DNA from: Leishmania donovani
Lineage: Eukaryota > Euglenozoa > Kinetoplastea > Trypanosomatida > Trypanosomatidae
Length of the DNA stretch: 64,000 bases
Assembly: GCF_000227135.1 (NCBI RefSeq)
Contig: NC_018254.1
Location: 82,354-146,353, forward strand
Direction: 5' to 3'
Under the pieces are notes generated by a model. That model saw only the letters and a list, made by a program, of their open reading frames with translations, made no database searches and had not been told where the DNA came from. Position 1 is the stretch's first letter, and every line of letters starts with the position of its first letter. This document shows positions 63,272 to 64,000 of the stretch, piece after piece. The translations under genes were made by a program, and so were the position numbers.

Positions 63272-64000
63272 ATGGCGGCATCGTCTATCCACGAAACGCC
63301 GGACAGCGGCGAGGTGTTTGCAGACCACGAGTTTAACAAGAACAACGCCGGCATCACCGATGATTGGATTTCGATCAGGCAGCTGTACCCAGCTGGTGTG
63401 AACCAGCCGCTGCTGCCCGAAGTATTCTCGCGCGAGCAGTTCGGCCAGGGCAACCACTATGAATGCTTCATGCTCTCGGCACTTGCAACGCTGATCCGCT
63501 TCCCGGATGTGATCCGCAACTGCTTTGTGACGAAGAAGGTGCGCCAGGATGGCCGCTACACGTTCCAGTTCTTCCGCGGGCAGGAGTGGGTAAAGGTCGA
63601 GATCGACGACCGCATCGCCATGGAAGAAGGCGAGGTGCTCTATGCTCGCTCCCCGACTGAGCACTGGTGGCCGCTGCTGCTGGAGAAGGCGTACGCGAAG
63701 TTCTACACCGCCTACGACCACCTCGAGGGCTGCACGTTGCAGGAGACATTCCACGACCTGACAGGCAACCCGGTGCTGAACATCCCCATGGACGCCAAGC
63801 TGGCCAAGGCGGCCGGCGCCGAGGTGACTGAGGGTTTCTACTGGCTGGTCTTGGCGCAGCGCATCCAGTCTGGACAATTCATCGCCTCCGTGCTCACCAA
63901 AGACATCGAGCTTGAGACAATGGGTCTGCAGCGCGAGCAACAGTACGGGGTGCTCGAGATTTTCTCACTGACTGGCACCTCCTCCATCAACGACATCGTT
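63272..64000 (+). CDS. Calpain-like cysteine peptidase family protein (3' end outside window)
   Basis: The ATG at 63272 opens 243 residues running off the window edge. The calpain protease core begins almost at once: FGQGNHYECFMLSALATL, where calpains have Q-GxLGDCWFLAALASL, so a Cys is kept in the catalytic spot but the Trp after it is Phe. Further on, HWWPLLLEKAYAKF matches the calpain W-x-LLEKAYAK block. Where calpains carry the catalytic His (GHAYSV), this reads REQQYGVLEIF, so the His appears to be Gln and the protein is probably not an active peptidase. Trypanosomatids hold many such inactive calpain-like proteins, often cytoskeletal and long. The start matches the duplicated fragment before the gap. 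Confidence 0.88.
   Translation, partial: MAASSIHETPDSGEVFADHEFNKNNAGITDDWISIRQLYPAGVNQPLLPEVFSREQFGQGNHYECFMLSALATLIRFPDVIRNCFVTKKVRQDGRYTFQFFRGQEWVKVEIDDRIAMEEGEVLYARSPTEHWWPLLLEKAYAKFYTAYDHLEGCTLQETFHDLTGNPVLNIPMDAKLAKAAGAEVTEGFYWLVLAQRIQSGQFIASVLTKDIELETMGLQREQQYGVLEIFSLTGTSSINDIV

Noticed and set aside
1..64000. Search for CRISPR arrays, tRNA or rRNA genes
   Set aside because: None seen. CRISPR is not expected in a eukaryotic nuclear genome, and no tRNA-like B-box or rRNA stretch caught the eye. A covariance search would be decisive.

Overview
The window is nuclear DNA of a trypanosomatid, most likely Leishmania or a close relative in the Leishmaniinae. The evidence is intronless genes all on the + strand (a polycistronic unit with no strand switch), long pyrimidine-rich and CA-rich intergenic regions, high GC at third codon positions, SIDER-like retroposons, and kinetoplastid-type calpain-like and glycosomal-transporter genes. 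From memory, the order ATG9 - small coiled-coil protein - J protein - ribokinase - ... - RPF1 - vasohibin - ABCD transporter - ... - calpain-like protein matches part of Leishmania chromosome 27. That synteny was not checked here.

Layout: a CAND1/TIP120-like C-terminus is cut by the left edge (1-779). It is followed by a putative mitochondrial protein (2.5-4.0 kb), a TSNAXIP1-like axonemal coiled-coil protein (4.8-7.0 kb), a degenerate RNase III-fold mitochondrial protein (7.9-9.2 kb), an unresolved open region split by a 528-N gap (9.8-12 kb), and an RRM protein with a helical middle (12.5-13.9 kb). Next come an AFG2-like AAA+ ATPase (17.3-19.2 kb), a 194-residue protein made of three 65-residue repeats (20.1-20.7 kb), an unsplit Nup98-96 nucleoporin (22.1-26.8 kb), ATG9 (28.3-30.5 kb), a small coiled-coil protein (31.5 kb), a membrane-anchored mitochondrial-type J protein (33.1-34.3 kb) and ribokinase (35.5-36.5 kb). 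The right part holds a basic AT-hook protein with two PP1-docking motifs (38.6-40.4 kb), an unrecognised 556-residue protein (41.8-43.5 kb), RPF1 (45.3-46.3 kb), vasohibin (47.4-49.3 kb), an ABCD half-transporter (51.7-53.8 kb), a protein with SH3b-like modules (58.5-60.3 kb) and a calpain-like gene whose start is duplicated around an assembly gap (62.8-64.0 kb).

Five copies of one closely related retroposon-like element (four sense, one antisense) sit in intergenic regions. They carry a sequence resembling the trypanosomatid 79-bp/Pr77 hallmark, a G-run, and in most copies an A-rich 3' end. All five are broken by an assembly gap next to or across the G-run. The genes are not an operon in the bacterial sense: the products act in the nuclear pore, autophagy, ribosome biogenesis, cytoskeleton, glycosome and mitochondrion, and expression would depend on trans-splicing and 3'UTR control. 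Functional names come from motif and family recognition by eye. No database search was possible.
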